NCBI RefSeq assembly: GCF_029714325.1
Contig: NZ_CP121666.1
Location: 8,604,501 to 8,668,500, forward strand
Source: Bradyrhizobium sp. CB1717
GTDB lineage: Bacteria; Pseudomonadota; Alphaproteobacteria; Rhizobiales; Xanthobacteraceae
Direction: 5' to 3'
Length of the DNA stretch: 64,000 nucleotides
Part shown: positions 35,542 through 46,146 of the stretch, in pieces
How the letters are laid out: every line of letters begins with the position of its first letter
How positions within the stretch are numbered: position 1 is the stretch's first letter
The notes under the pieces: model-generated
Seen by the model: only the letters and a program-made list of their open reading frames with translations
What the model was told of the DNA's origin: nothing
Database searches by the model: none
Program-made: the position numbers and the translations under genes

Positions 35542-36315
35542 TTACCGCTTCTCGATCACCAGACTTTGCACAGCGCGGCCGAAATAGCCCTGCCGGTCGG
35601 CAAGCCGCGACATCGCAAGACCCGCGCCGTCAGGGCCGATCCAGGAGTCGCCGTCGAGCAGGATCCATTCGCCGACCGGCTGGCGCGCAAAGCTCACGGT
35701 GAGATCGGCGTTGATGTAGGTCCAGGCGCGGAAATCGAGCGTCGAGGCGGTGCCGTTGGAGAAGTCGGCGGCGACCACGGCGCGCATGGCCTGCGAGATG
35801 GCCTCGCCCTCGATCAGGGGATGGTCGACACGAAACCAGATCGCGCCGGCACCGGCCTGGCCGAAGCGGCCGCGCGCGGCGCGCATCGAGACCGACCGCA
35901 CGAACGGACTGGTGGCGGCGTGACCGTCTTCGATGAGCGAGTCCTCCGGAGACGGCAGCGTGACCGGCAGATCCTTGACATCGTCGGGCAGCGCCTGCGC
36001 CTGGCGCCTGATCTTGAGCACGGTAGCGCCGACCACCTGCACGCCGTCGGCGAGCAGCTTGATCTCGCAGAGCTGGATCTTGCGGCCCTCGCGCAGCACT
36101 TCGGTCGCAATCGTGAGCGGCGCCACCGGGACCGGCCGCATCAGATCGATGGTGACGCGCGCGATGTCCATCGCAACAGGCGTCGGGATGCGCTCAGCCG
36201 CCCATGTCACCAGCGACGCCGGCGCCGAGCCGTGCTGCATGCGCCGGTCCCAGGGACCGGCAGCGTCCGGGCTGGTGACGACGCTGTTGCCGTCGACGCG
36301 GTAGATGGGGGGCAT
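35542..36315 (-). CDS. Acyl-CoA thioesterase-like double hotdog protein
   Basis: A 257-residue protein from ATG 36315 (MPPIYRVDGNSVV) with GAGGG eight bases upstream; a GTG at 36330 would overlap the preceding gene in a GTGA arrangement. The first half shows RRMQHGSAPASLVTWAAER and ATEVLREGRKIQLCEIKLL, the second FSNGTASTLDFRAWTYINAD and LTVSFARQPVGEWILLD, the pattern of TesB-like acyl-CoA thioesterase families. It likely hydrolyses an acyl-CoA, and its position directly after a nitronate monooxygenase-like gene implies co-transcription. Confidence 0.8.
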   Translation of the reverse strand: MPPIYRVDGNSVVTSPDAAGPWDRRMQHGSAPASLVTWAAERIPTPVAMDIARVTIDLMRPVPVAPLTIATEVLREGRKIQLCEIKLLADGVQVVGATVLKIRRQAQALPDDVKDLPVTLPSPEDSLIEDGHAATSPFVRSVSMRAARGRFGQAGAGAIWFRVDHPLIEGEAISQAMRAVVAADFSNGTASTLDFRAWTYINADLTVSFARQPVGEWILLDGDSWIGPDGAGLAMSRLADRQGYFGRAVQSLVIEKR

Positions 36316-36326
36316 TGCGACAGCCC

Positions 36327-37295
36327 TCACAACGGCGGATCGATCGCTTCGTCATATTCCTTCTTGAAGCGCGCGATCATCTCGGCGGCGGGCACGATGC
36401 CCTCGACGCTGCCGATGCCCTGGCCCGAGCCCCAGATCTCTTTCCACGCCTTCGGCTTGGCGCGCTCGCCGGAGGCGTCGGTGCCGAAGTTCATCTTGGA
36501 GGGATCTGACGTCGGCAGGTTTTCCGGATCCATGCCGGCGGCGAGGATCGAGGGCTTCAGATAATTGCCGTGCACGCCGGTGAAGAGGTTGGAATAGACG
36601 ATGTCGTCGGCCGTCGAGCCCGCGATCATCTCCTTGTACTTCTCGACCGCGTTGGCCTCCTTGGTCGCGATGAAGGCCGAGCCGATATAGGCGAAGTCGG
36701 CCCCCAAGATGCGCGCGGCGCGGATCGCCTTGCCGTTGCCGATGGCGCCCGACAGCGCGATCGGACCGTCGAACCACTTGCGCGTCTCTGCAACGAAAGC
36801 CAGCGGCGAGATCGTGCCCGCATGACCGCCGGCGCCGGCCGCGACCAGGATCAGGCCGTCGGCGCCCTTCTCGATCGCCTTGTGCGCGAATTTCTGGTTG
36901 ATCACGTCGTGGAAGACGATGCCGCCCCAGCCGTGCACGGCCTGGTTCAGCTCCTCGCGCGCACCGAGCGAAGAGATGATCATCGGCACCTTGTACTTGG
37001 CGCAGAGCTGCATGTCGTGATCGAGCCGGTTGTTCGACTTGTGCACGATCTGATTGACCGCGAACGGCGCCGACGGCTTGTCGGGATGCGCGCGGTCATG
37101 GGCGGCGAGCTCTTCGGTGATCCGCGCCAGCCATTCGTCGAGCAGCTCCGGCGGCCGCGCGTTCAGCGCCGGAAACGAGCCGACCACACCCGCCTTGCAC
37201 TGCGCGATCACGAGATCGGGCACCGAGATGATGAAGAGCGGCGAGCCGATCACGGGGATCGACAGGCGTCCCTTGAACAAGGCAGGCATGGACAT
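36327..37295 (-). CDS. Nitronate monooxygenase-like flavoprotein (NMO family), second copy
   Basis: A 322-residue flavoprotein with LSIPVIGSPLFIISVPDLVI, CKAGVVGSFPALNARP, KGADGLILVAAGAGGHAGTI and LSGAIGNGKAIRAARILGAD and GSAFIATKEA. The order of motifs matches the gene at 33956. The family uses FMN to oxidise nitronates or similar carbanions; some members act in fatty-acid or aromatic metabolism. The start of the thioesterase gene follows within 12 bp. Confidence 0.9.
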   Translation of the reverse strand: MSMPALFKGRLSIPVIGSPLFIISVPDLVIAQCKAGVVGSFPALNARPPELLDEWLARITEELAAHDRAHPDKPSAPFAVNQIVHKSNNRLDHDMQLCAKYKVPMIISSLGAREELNQAVHGWGGIVFHDVINQKFAHKAIEKGADGLILVAAGAGGHAGTISPLAFVAETRKWFDGPIALSGAIGNGKAIRAARILGADFAYIGSAFIATKEANAVEKYKEMIAGSTADDIVYSNLFTGVHGNYLKPSILAAGMDPENLPTSDPSKMNFGTDASGERAKPKAWKEIWGSGQGIGSVEGIVPAAEMIARFKKEYDEAIDPPL

Positions 37296-37450
37296 TGCGG
37301 AACGATCCTCTTCTGGCGGTCAAACTGAAGTTGGGAGCCATACCAACAAGGCAATCTTTCCACTGTCAAGTATTGCGTTTTGGCGCCGCGGCGGATGCCG
37401 TTACCGCAATTCCAAGCAGCGGAATTCGAGCCTCCTAGGTCTATCCGTCC

Positions 37451-37566
37451 GTCATTGCGAGCGAAGCGAAGCAATCCAGAAATGTATCCGCGGAGACAGT
37501 CTGGATTGCTTCGTCGCATCAGCGCAAAATTGCTACGCAATTTTGTCGCGAGCTCCTCGCAATGAC
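37451..37566. repeat. Palindromic repeat, family D
   Basis: Outer arms GTCATTGCGAG (37451-37461) and CTCGCAATGAC (37556-37566). Inside are AAGCAATCCAG/CTGGATTGCTT and GCAAAATTGC/GCAATTTTG, giving a branched cruciform-like structure. It lies between aspA and the nitronate monooxygenase gene and may end the aspA transcript. Confidence 0.85.
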
Positions 37567-37591
37567 GAGGCGAGAGCTGCGGATGACAGCC

Positions 37592-38992
<1,401 letters not shown>

Positions 38993-39027
38993 GGGCGCTC
39001 CTTGTTGCACGCGCGCGGGCCATCACG

Positions 39028-39567
39028 TCAGTTCTGGCACAGCGCGCTGGTCACGAAAGTATCGGTGCGGCAGTCGTCCGGTTTACGCTGCCTGCCTGGG
39101 ATGAGGACCTTGGCCGAGCATTTCTCGGCGGAGTCGGCATTCAGGCTCTTGCCTTCCTTGTAACCCTTGCCCTGGCAGAGCTGGTCGGCCGCCTGCTTGC
39201 AGTCGGGCGCGCCGTTCGACGAGACCGGGCAGACCACGCGTCCCGACACCATGGTCGAGGGCTTGGTCAGCCGCGACAGGTCATTCATGGTTTCGCCCGG
39301 ACTTTTGATCGGCGGCAGGATCGAGGGCAGCTTGTCGAACAGCTTGCCCATTTCGTTGATCAGCCCGGGATTCTCCTCGCCCGCCGACGGCGCCGATGAA
39401 GCGGGCGTCGACGGCGGCGGCGCGGCCTGCGGCCCCGGCTCCTGGAGGCCGAGCGACGGCGGCCGGGATTGCGGCCATCCCGCCTCGCCGGCATTGAGCA
39501 GGATCAGCGCCACTGCTGATATCAGCGTCCCGAGCCGAACGGCCGGATTGCCGGATCGAACCATCAT
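39028..39567 (-). CDS. Hypothetical secreted Cys-containing protein
   Basis: A 179-residue product from ATG 39567 (MMVRSGNPAVRLGTLI). N-terminal hydrophobic segment (TLISAVALILLNAG), a Pro/Ser/Ala-rich linker, then a C-terminal Cys-rich region of seven Cys (CPVSSNGAPDCKQAADQLCQ, then EKCSAKV, DDCRTDTF, SALCQN). It is likely an exported, disulfide-bonded protein; I do not recognise a named family. It lies just upstream of aspA on the same strand. Confidence 0.7.
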   Translation of the reverse strand: MMVRSGNPAVRLGTLISAVALILLNAGEAGWPQSRPPSLGLQEPGPQAAPPPSTPASSAPSAGEENPGLINEMGKLFDKLPSILPPIKSPGETMNDLSRLTKPSTMVSGRVVCPVSSNGAPDCKQAADQLCQGKGYKEGKSLNADSAEKCSAKVLIPGRQRKPDDCRTDTFVTSALCQN

Positions 39568-39605
39568 GACGGCAACCGTAGCCGAAGCCGGCGCGGCGGC
39601 AAAGG

Positions 39606-40187
39606 TTAGATCAGCTTGACCGCCACCACGAAGCCGAGCACCAGCACGATGGCGCCGATCGCCACCCACAATCCGAGATGCTCCTCGAGCTTGTGCCGGA
39701 TCCAGTCGCCATAGCGGTTGAGCAGGATCGCCACGATGAAGAAGCGTCCGCCGCGCGCGACGATCGAGCACAGGGTGAAGAGAACGAGATTATAGCCGGC
39801 AAAGCCCGAGGTGATGGTGACGAGCTTGTAGGGGATCGGCGTCAGCCCCTTGAGCAGGATGATCACCGCGCCCCACTCGGCATAGGAGGCGCGGAAGGCC
39901 TCGACCTTGTCGCCGAGGCCGTAGACCTGGATCAGCCAGTGACCGACAGAGTCGAACAGCAGCGCGCCGATGGCGTAGCCGAGGAGGCCGCCGAGCACCG
40001 ATGTGATCGTGCAGACCGCGGCATAGACCCAGGCGCGCTGCGGGCGCGCCAGTGACATCGGGATCAGCATCACATCCGGCGGAACCGGAAAGAAGGAGCT
40101 TTCTGCGAAAGCCACGGCTCCCATGATCCAGAGCGCGTAGGGCTTGTGGGCGGCGTCGATGCACCAGTCGTAGATACGTTTCAGCAT
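39606..40187 (-). CDS. DedA/YqaA-like membrane protein (VTT domain)
   Basis: A 193-residue protein with about five spans and the VTT-type patterns ALWIMGAVAFAESSFFPVPP and GGLLGYAIGALLFD. YqaA/DedA proteins are linked to phospholipid scrambling and membrane homeostasis. The C-terminus has LEEHLGLWVAIGAIVLVLGF. ATG 40187 (MLKRIYDW) is preferred over 40208; neither has a strong ribosome binding site. Confidence 0.85.
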   Translation of the reverse strand: MLKRIYDWCIDAAHKPYALWIMGAVAFAESSFFPVPPDVMLIPMSLARPQRAWVYAAVCTITSVLGGLLGYAIGALLFDSVGHWLIQVYGLGDKVEAFRASYAEWGAVIILLKGLTPIPYKLVTITSGFAGYNLVLFTLCSIVARGGRFFIVAILLNRYGDWIRHKLEEHLGLWVAIGAIVLVLGFVVAVKLI

Positions 40188-40243
40188 GGCGCCGCGATGA
40201 AGCACCATGGGACGGATTTGTCCATCGCGAGTTTATGAAGGTT

Positions 40244-40648
40244 TTAGTGGCGCTTGCGCGCAGTGCGGCTCTCGAGCGCGACAATTGGCCGCCTGGCGGC
40301 CACGCGCGGTGAGGCGACTTTGGGCAGTTTCATTGGTGATTTCGGTAGCTTCTCGGCAATGCCGAGCATGTCTTCCCGCCGCGTCATCTCGCGCCAGACG
40401 TCCTCGGGGCGCACGCCGGCCGAGGCCCACAGCACGGTCAGATTGTAGAGCAGGTCGGCGCTTTCCCGGATCACGGCCTCGCTGTCGCCGTTGACCGCAT
40501 CGATCACGACTTCGATGGCCTCTTCGGCCAGCTTCTTCGCCATTTTGGAGGGGCCGCGCTGAAACAGCCGGGCTGTACGCGATGTTGCCGGATCAAGATC
40601 CCTGGCCGCGAGCACAGCCAGATATAGCCGCTCAAGCGAATCACTCAT
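40244..40648 (-). CDS. hisE: Phosphoribosyl-ATP pyrophosphohydrolase-like protein
   Basis: A 134-residue protein with the HisE/MazG-like fold: RTARLFQRGPSKMAKKLAEE, then EAIEVVIDAVNG and ESADLLYNLTVLW supply the metal-binding Glu/Asp pattern. Canonical HisE removes pyrophosphate from phosphoribosyl-ATP in histidine synthesis. The extra basic C-terminal tail of about 30 residues (KVASPRVAARRPIV) is unusual, and no other his genes are near, so it may be a paralogue or house-cleaning enzyme. Confidence 0.8.
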   Translation of the reverse strand: MSDSLERLYLAVLAARDLDPATSRTARLFQRGPSKMAKKLAEEAIEVVIDAVNGDSEAVIRESADLLYNLTVLWASAGVRPEDVWREMTRREDMLGIAEKLPKSPMKLPKVASPRVAARRPIVALESRTARKRH

Positions 40649-40705
40649 GGTACTCAAAACTACTCTAAACCAATGGCGAGCGCGTTAACGCCCGGCGATA
40701 AAAGC

Positions 40706-40744
40706 AAAAAACAGGCCGGCGCGACAAGCGCGATGGCCTGTTTT
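40706..40744 (-). terminator. Rho-independent terminator of the Gly/Tyr-rich protein gene
   Basis: AAAACAGGCC (40708-40717) pairs with GGCCTGTTTT (40735-40744). Read on the minus strand the stem is followed by a run of T (TTTTTTGCTTTT). It lies 34 bp downstream of the gene ending at 40779. Confidence 0.8.
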
Positions 40745-40778
40745 GGTCAACCGTTGGTAGCCAAGGGGGCCGGCAAGC

Positions 40779-41147
40779 CTAGTAGCAGTTCGTGAAGTAG
40801 CCTTGGCCACAGAGCTCCGAGGGCGCGGTGCCGCCGTAGCGCTGATACTGGTAGTTCGGGCCCGGGCCGTAATAGGGGCCGTAGGCCGGGGCACTGTAAT
40901 AGGCGGGACCGCCGTAATAGCCGTAGCCCGGACCGTAGTCATAGGCATACGCGTCGCGGGTCGCAGCGATGGCGAGACCGGTGCCAATGGCTGCGAAAGC
41001 CGCGGCGGCCGCAGCGCCGCCACCACCGCCATGCCAGTGGCGGCCGCCTGCGTAGGAGGCCGTCGGAGCGACCGCGGTCAGCGCCAGCACGGCAGCCGTC
41101 GCGAGGACGGCTTTACGGCCGGTAAGGCTCGAAAATCTGTCAAACAT
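40779..41147 (-). CDS. Secreted Gly/Tyr-rich hypothetical protein
   Basis: A 122-residue protein with an N-terminal signal (AVLATAAVLALTAVAPTASY), a Gly/His block (GGRHWHGGGGG), an Ala-rich helix and a Tyr/Gly/Pro repetitive tail (YGPGYGYYGGPAYYSAPAYG) ending with a Cys pair (CGQGYFTNC). Comparable low-complexity exported proteins are common in Bradyrhizobium; function unknown. A strong terminator follows. Confidence 0.75.
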   Translation of the reverse strand: MFDRFSSLTGRKAVLATAAVLALTAVAPTASYAGGRHWHGGGGGAAAAAAFAAIGTGLAIAATRDAYAYDYGPGYGYYGGPAYYSAPAYGPYYGPGPNYQYQRYGGTAPSELCGQGYFTNCY

Positions 41148-41373
41148 GTCCTGGACCCTCCTTGGGACCTTGAATGGTGCCTTGAGACAGGCTCATGTCT
41201 CTCAAACACCCGCATCCCATGTTGGGTTCCCCAACCCCAACACAAGCTGAACGGGGTTGCGTGATCGTGACGCAACCGCTGCTCATCCGCCGTTCATGTT
41301 GGCGCGCGCACCGTCGTCGCCGGCCGGCGCTGCGAGCGTCACAAACCACAACAATGCGGGACCGGCGCAGTTG

Positions 41374-42423
41374 ATGTCAGGATTCAAGACGATCGTCCTT
41401 CGCGGCCTGCTGGCCCTTGCTATCTCGCTCGCCGCGCTGACTGCGCGCGAGGTCACAGCGGCCGAGAGCGCCGCTCCCTCCACGGCGATCCACTTCACCT
41501 TCGACCGTCCCGTCGATGCCAGCATGGCGCCATTCTTCCTTGCCGCGAAAGACGGCAAGTTCGGCGCCGAGCATCTCAATGTGTCGTTCAACACCGCGCC
41601 CGGATCGCCGGAGGCGCTTGCGCGTGTCGCCAAGGGCGACAGCGAGCTCGCATTGGTCGACATCAACGAGCTGATCCGCTTTCGCGACAAGGAGGATGCG
41701 GCGCCGATCAAGGCGGTGTTCGTGCTGTTCAACCGCGCACCCTACGCGATCGTCGCGCGCAGGAGCCGCGGCATCCACATCCTGCCCGACCTCGACGGCA
41801 AGACCGTCGGCGTCGCCGACGGCGATCTGTCGATGCGGCTGTGGCCGGCGCTGGCGCTGCAGAACAACATCAACGCTTCGCGCGTGAAATTTCACAAGAT
41901 CAGCGCCGCGGTGCGCGAGCCGATCCTGTCCGCAGGACAGGTCGATGCCGTCGCCGGCTTCAGCCATCTCTCGGCGGTGAACCTGCGCGACCGCGGCGTG
42001 CCCGGCGGCGATCTCGTCGTGCTGCGTTATGCCGACTATGGTTGCGAAGCCTATGGCTTTGCCGTGGTGGCCAATCCCGCCTTCGCCGCGGCGAAGCCGG
42101 ACGTCGTGAAGGGTTTCGTCCGCGCCCTGATCGGCGGCATCAATGCAACGGTCAAAGAGCCGGCGCGCGCGGCGGACGAGGCCGCAAGCCGCATCGAGGA
42201 TGGCGACCGCGAGCTCGAGCTGGAGCGCCTGCGCACCGTGCTCGTCGACAACATCCTGACCGACGAGGTCAAGCGCAACGGCCTCGGCGGCATCGATCCG
42301 GCGCGCCTGCAGCGCTCGATCGACCAGATCGCCCAGGACTTCAAATTCCGCAAGCGGCCGGCAGCGGGCGATATCTTCGATGACCGGTTCCTGCCGCCGG
42401 TCGAGAGCCGGCTCATCAATTGA
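41374..42423 (+). CDS. Orphan ABC-type solute-binding protein (NMT1/SsuA-like)
   Basis: A 349-residue periplasmic protein from ATG 41374 (MSGFKTIVLRGLLAL) with a Sec signal ending near VTAAESA. The core (FDRPVDASMAPFFLAAKDGK, then FNTAPGSPEALARVAKGDSE, and GKTVGVADGDLSMRLWPALA) fits the NMT1/SsuA family that binds sulfonates, nitrate or thiamine precursors. There is no permease or ATPase gene beside it; the downstream exporter is unrelated. A binding-only or trans-acting role is possible. Confidence 0.82.
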   Translation: MSGFKTIVLRGLLALAISLAALTAREVTAAESAAPSTAIHFTFDRPVDASMAPFFLAAKDGKFGAEHLNVSFNTAPGSPEALARVAKGDSELALVDINELIRFRDKEDAAPIKAVFVLFNRAPYAIVARRSRGIHILPDLDGKTVGVADGDLSMRLWPALALQNNINASRVKFHKISAAVREPILSAGQVDAVAGFSHLSAVNLRDRGVPGGDLVVLRYADYGCEAYGFAVVANPAFAAAKPDVVKGFVRALIGGINATVKEPARAADEAASRIEDGDRELELERLRTVLVDNILTDEVKRNGLGGIDPARLQRSIDQIAQDFKFRKRPAAGDIFDDRFLPPVESRLIN

Positions 42424-42507
42424 GCAAAACCAAAAGCTTCCGCTGTATCTCGCGGGTGATCCCGGCTTAGAATACGGACTCCATTAGCTGCCAAGTTGCC
42501 AGTCCGC

Positions 42508-44304
42508 ATGTCCATTCTCCGTCTCTACTCCCGCGTTCTCGAGCTACTCGGCAAGGAGGCACGGCTGGGCTGGCTGCTCGCGGTCGCCAACCTCCTGCTC
42601 GCCGCCTCGCAATTCGCGGAACCCGTGCTGTTCGGCCGGATCGTCGACGTGCTCTCAGGCAAGACCGTTGCCGGCTCAAGCTCGGCCTGGCCGTTCCTGG
42701 CCGCCTGGGTGGCGTTCGGGCTGTTCACCATCGCCTGCAGCGCGCTCGTCGCCCTGCAGGCCGACCGGCTCTCGCACCGCCAGCGCCAGGCGGTGCTGAC
42801 CGACTATTTCGAGCACATCCTGCAGCTGCCGCTGACCTTCCACTCCGGCACCCATTCGGGCCGGCTGATGAAGGTGATGCTCAACGGCACCGATGCGCTG
42901 TGGCGGCTGTGGCTCGGCTTCTTCCGCGAGCATTTCGCCGCGATCCTCTCGGTCGTGGTGCTGCTGCCGCTGTCGCTGTACCTGAACTGGCGGCTCGCGA
43001 TCCTGCTGTTCGTGCTCTGCATCGTCTTCACCGCGCTGACGACCTTCGTGGTGCGCAAGACCTTCGGCATGCAGATGGAAGTCGAGGAGCACTACAGCGA
43101 GCTCTCTGCCCGCGCCTCCGACGCGCTCGGCAACGTCGCGCTGGTGCAGAGCTTCGTCCGTGTCGAATCCGAGGTGAAGGGGCTGCGCTCCGTCGCCGAC
43201 GATCTGCTGGCGGCGCAGATGCCGGTGCTGTCCTGGTGGGCGCTCGTCACCGTCATCACGCGCGCCTCGACCACCATCACGGTGCTCGCGATCTTCACCC
43301 TCGGCATCGCGCTGCACGACCAGGGGCTGACCTCGGTCGGCGAGATCGTGATGTTCGTGAGCTTCGCGACGATGCTGATCCAGAAGCTCGAGCAGGTCGT
43401 GAGCTTCATCAACAACGTCTTCATGGAGGCGCCGCGCCTGCGTGAGTTCTTCAACGTGCTCGACGCCGTGCCCGCCGTCCACGACCGGCCCGACGCGATC
43501 GATGCCGGCCGGCTGTCCGGCCTCGTCGAGTTCAACGACGTCACCTTCTCCTATGACGGCAAGCGGCCGGCGATCGAGGACCTCACCTTCACCGCACTGC
43601 CCGGGCAGACGATCGCGCTGGTCGGCCCGACCGGCGCCGGCAAATCCACCGCGATCGCGCTCTTGCACCGCGCCTTCGATCCGCAATCCGGCTTCATCAA
43701 GATCGACGGCATGGACGTCCGCGGCGTGACGCTGACCTCGCTGCGGCGAAACATCGGCGTCGTGTTCCAGGAAGCACTGCTGTTCAACCGCTCGATCGAG
43801 GAGAATTTGCGCGTCGGCAAGCCGGATGCGACCGAGGCCGAAATGCGCAAGGCCGCCGAGCGCGCGCAGGCGCTCGATTTCATCGAGCGCAGCGGCGGCT
43901 TTGCGACCAATGCCGGCGAGCGCGGCCGCATGCTCTCGGGCGGCGAGCGCCAGCGCCTCTCGATCGCCCGCGCGCTGCTGAAGGATCCGCCGATCCTGAT
44001 CCTGGACGAGGCCACCTCCGCGCTCGACGCCGTCACCGAGGTCAAGGTGAACGCTGCTCTCGACGAAGTGATGAAGGGCCGTACCACCTTCGTGATCGCC
44101 CATCGCCTCTCCACCATCCGCAACGCCACGCGGATCCTGGTGTTCGAGAATGGACGCGTGATCGAAACCGGAACTTTCGATGAACTCGTGGCCAAAGGCG
44201 GCCATTTTGCCGAGATGGCCAAGGCCCAGTTCATGGTCCAGGAGAACGCACGGGCCAGCGTGACGGCCGCCGAGGCTGCCGCGACAGCTGCCAAATCCCC
44301 CTAG
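42508..44304 (+). CDS. ndvA: ABC exporter, NdvA/ChvA-like (beta-1,2-glucan type)
   Basis: A 598-residue half-transporter with an N-terminal six-span domain ([20 protein letters not shown], then [11 protein letters not shown]) and a C-terminal ATPase: Walker [10 protein letters not shown], signature [14 protein letters not shown], Walker [14 protein letters not shown]-loop VIAHRLSTI. The membrane part resembles NdvA/ChvA, which exports cyclic beta-1,2-glucan and is needed for osmotic adaptation and root symbiosis. The glucan synthase gene is not here, so substrate is inferred. ATG 42508 is preferred to the upstream TTG. Confidence 0.85.
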   Translation: MSILRLYSRVLELLGKEARLGWLLAVANLLLAASQFAEPVLFGRIVDVLSGKTVAGSSSAWPFLAAWVAFGLFTIACSALVALQADRLSHRQRQAVLTDYFEHILQLPLTFHSGTHSGRLMKVMLNGTDALWRLWLGFFREHFAAILSVVVLLPLSLYLNWRLAILLFVLCIVFTALTTFVVRKTFGMQMEVEEHYSELSARASDALGNVALVQSFVRVESEVKGLRSVADDLLAAQMPVLSWWALVTVITRASTTITVLAIFTLGIALHDQGLTSVGEIVMFVSFATMLIQKLEQVVSFINNVFMEAPRLREFFNVLDAVPAVHDRPDAIDAGRLSGLVEFNDVTFSYDGKRPAIEDLTFTALPGQTIALVGPTGAGKSTAIALLHRAFDPQSGFIKIDGMDVRGVTLTSLRRNIGVVFQEALLFNRSIEENLRVGKPDATEAEMRKAAERAQALDFIERSGGFATNAGERGRMLSGGERQRLSIARALLKDPPILILDEATSALDAVTEVKVNAALDEVMKGRTTFVIAHRLSTIRNATRILVFENGRVIETGTFDELVAKGGHFAEMAKAQFMVQENARASVTAAEAAATAAKSP

Positions 44305-44494
44305 CAAGTCCCGAGAGGACCGTCGAAATTCGGCCTACTTCCTTGCGGAATACCCACCCGAAGCCCCTATTCTCGACGCACCAGCCGGTATAGGTTTGCG
44401 ACGCCGCAAGCGGCGGCGCCGGATTTCAGAACCCGAAACTCAGATCACGAGAACCGCCCGTATCAGGCGGATCTCCAAGGACCGGAATCGGATA

Positions 44495-45952
44495 GTGCAC
44501 GCCCTTCGCCCGCTGCTTCGCAAGTCCCTGTTCAACCTGTTCGCTGCGGCCTTCGCATGTGCCGCGCTGCTTGCGCCGCGCGCGGCGAGCGCCGAAGCGC
44601 TGCTGCTGATCGAGGCCGATAGCGGCAAGGTGCTGCAGGCGGACAACGCGACCATTCCCTGGTATCCGGCCTCCGTCACCAAGATCATGACAGCCTATGT
44701 GACGCTGAAGGCGGTGAAGGACGGCAGGCTCACGCTCGACACGCTGCTCACGGTGTCGCCGACGGCCGCCTCGCAGTCGCCGTCGAAGATGGGGTTCCGT
44801 CCGGGAACACAGCTCACCGTCGACAACGCGCTGAAGATGATGATGGTGAAGTCGGCGAACGACATGGCCGTGGTGCTCGCCGAAGGCGTCGGCGGTTCGA
44901 TCGACGGCTTCTCCGCGATGATGAACGACACTGCGCAGAGGCTCGGCATGACGCAGACGAGCTACGTCAATCCGAACGGCCTGCCCGCCGACGGCCAGAT
45001 CACCTCGGCCCGCGACCTCGGCATTCTCGCCCGCTCGTTCCTGCGCGATCTGCCGGAATACGAATATTTCGTGCACATTCCGGCGATCCGTTTCGGCAAG
45101 CGCACCACCGGCAATTTCAACAAGCTGATCGGCCGCTATCCCGGCGCCGACGGTTTCAAGACCGGCTTCATCTGCGCCTCCGGCTATAATCTCGTGGCGT
45201 CAGCGACGCGCAACGGCCGCCGGTTGATCGCGGTGGTGCTGGGTGCGAACTCCGGCACCGCCCGCGCGGTGAAGGCGGCGCAGCTGCTCGAGCGCGGCTT
45301 CAGCCAGGACGGTCTTACCTGGCTCCGCCCCTCGCTCGGCACCGTCGACAAGCTGGTGCCGGTCGACGCCTCGCCGCCGAACCTGCGCGACGAGATGTGC
45401 GGCGGTCATCGCAAGCGGCCGGCAAGCGACGACGACGACGCGCTGATCGCAGCCAATGGCGGCACATCAGGATCGGCCTCCGCGACCGGCGGCGAAGCCC
45501 AGGTGACGTTCTTTACGGCCGGCCTCCAGCCGCCTTTGATGAAGGCCTCCGAACTGATGGCCTCGGCGCCGGCGGCGACCGAGCCCGTGCTGGTCTATAC
45601 CGGTCCGACCCGCACTGGCACCGCCCTGATCGCGGCGGTCGCGGCCGATGCCGACCAGCAGGCCACGCCAAAGCCGCGTGGCAAGAAGTCGCGCGTCGCC
45701 AAGAAGCCTGACGCAACCGACAAGCCCGCCGATAAGCCGAAGGATACCAAGACGGCAGCGGCAAAGCCGGCTGACGCCAAGAAAGACGCCAAGAGCGACG
45801 GCAAGACCGCAGCCAAGCCGGCTGGGATCAAGCATGCCGCGGCCAAGCCCGATGCGGCGGCAAAGCCCGCGGCGAGCGGCGACCAGGCCGTGAAGCCCGC
45901 CAAGCCCAAGGCCGCAACCAAGCCTCCGGCCAAGCCGGCCAACAACAGTTAA
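44495..45952 (+). CDS. D-alanyl-D-alanine carboxypeptidase (DacF-like, S11) with Lys/Ala/Pro-rich tail
   Basis: A 485-residue penicillin-binding protein. Probable start GTG 44495 (HALRPLLRKSLFN follows), with a signal peptide ending near ASAEA. Active-site motifs are SVTK (Ser60-Lys63 within ASVTKIM), SAN (Ser120-Asn122) and KTG (Lys222). It trims D-Ala from peptidoglycan stem peptides. The last ~90 residues (about 395-485) are Lys/Ala/Pro-rich low complexity, unusual for the family and perhaps interacting with wall polymers or DNA. The start assignment is moderate. Confidence 0.85.
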   Translation: MHALRPLLRKSLFNLFAAAFACAALLAPRAASAEALLLIEADSGKVLQADNATIPWYPASVTKIMTAYVTLKAVKDGRLTLDTLLTVSPTAASQSPSKMGFRPGTQLTVDNALKMMMVKSANDMAVVLAEGVGGSIDGFSAMMNDTAQRLGMTQTSYVNPNGLPADGQITSARDLGILARSFLRDLPEYEYFVHIPAIRFGKRTTGNFNKLIGRYPGADGFKTGFICASGYNLVASATRNGRRLIAVVLGANSGTARAVKAAQLLERGFSQDGLTWLRPSLGTVDKLVPVDASPPNLRDEMCGGHRKRPASDDDDALIAANGGTSGSASATGGEAQVTFFTAGLQPPLMKASELMASAPAATEPVLVYTGPTRTGTALIAAVAADADQQATPKPRGKKSRVAKKPDATDKPADKPKDTKTAAAKPADAKKDAKSDGKTAAKPAGIKHAAAKPDAAAKPAASGDQAVKPAKPKAATKPPAKPANNS

Positions 45953-46146
45953 CGCCCCCGCGAGGCTAAAACCGCGGCCCGCGCTTCGCACCTGCGGCAA
46001 AGCGGTTTGCGACGATTCCAGTAGCCACTCTCCGACCTTTGCCCTAAGCCACGACGGCTTGCCACCCGTTCCGGCAGGCTCGATACTGGCGGCAACGAGG
46101 CAAGCCCGAGACACAACGGGCTCTGGTAAATTGAGGGGAGTTTTCC

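Noticed and set aside
35006..35702. Plus-strand open frames at 35006-35278 and 35013-35702
   Set aside because: No ribosome binding site, no domain-like sequence; the longer frame overlaps the thioesterase gene and only the short ORF at 35311 has membrane-protein features.
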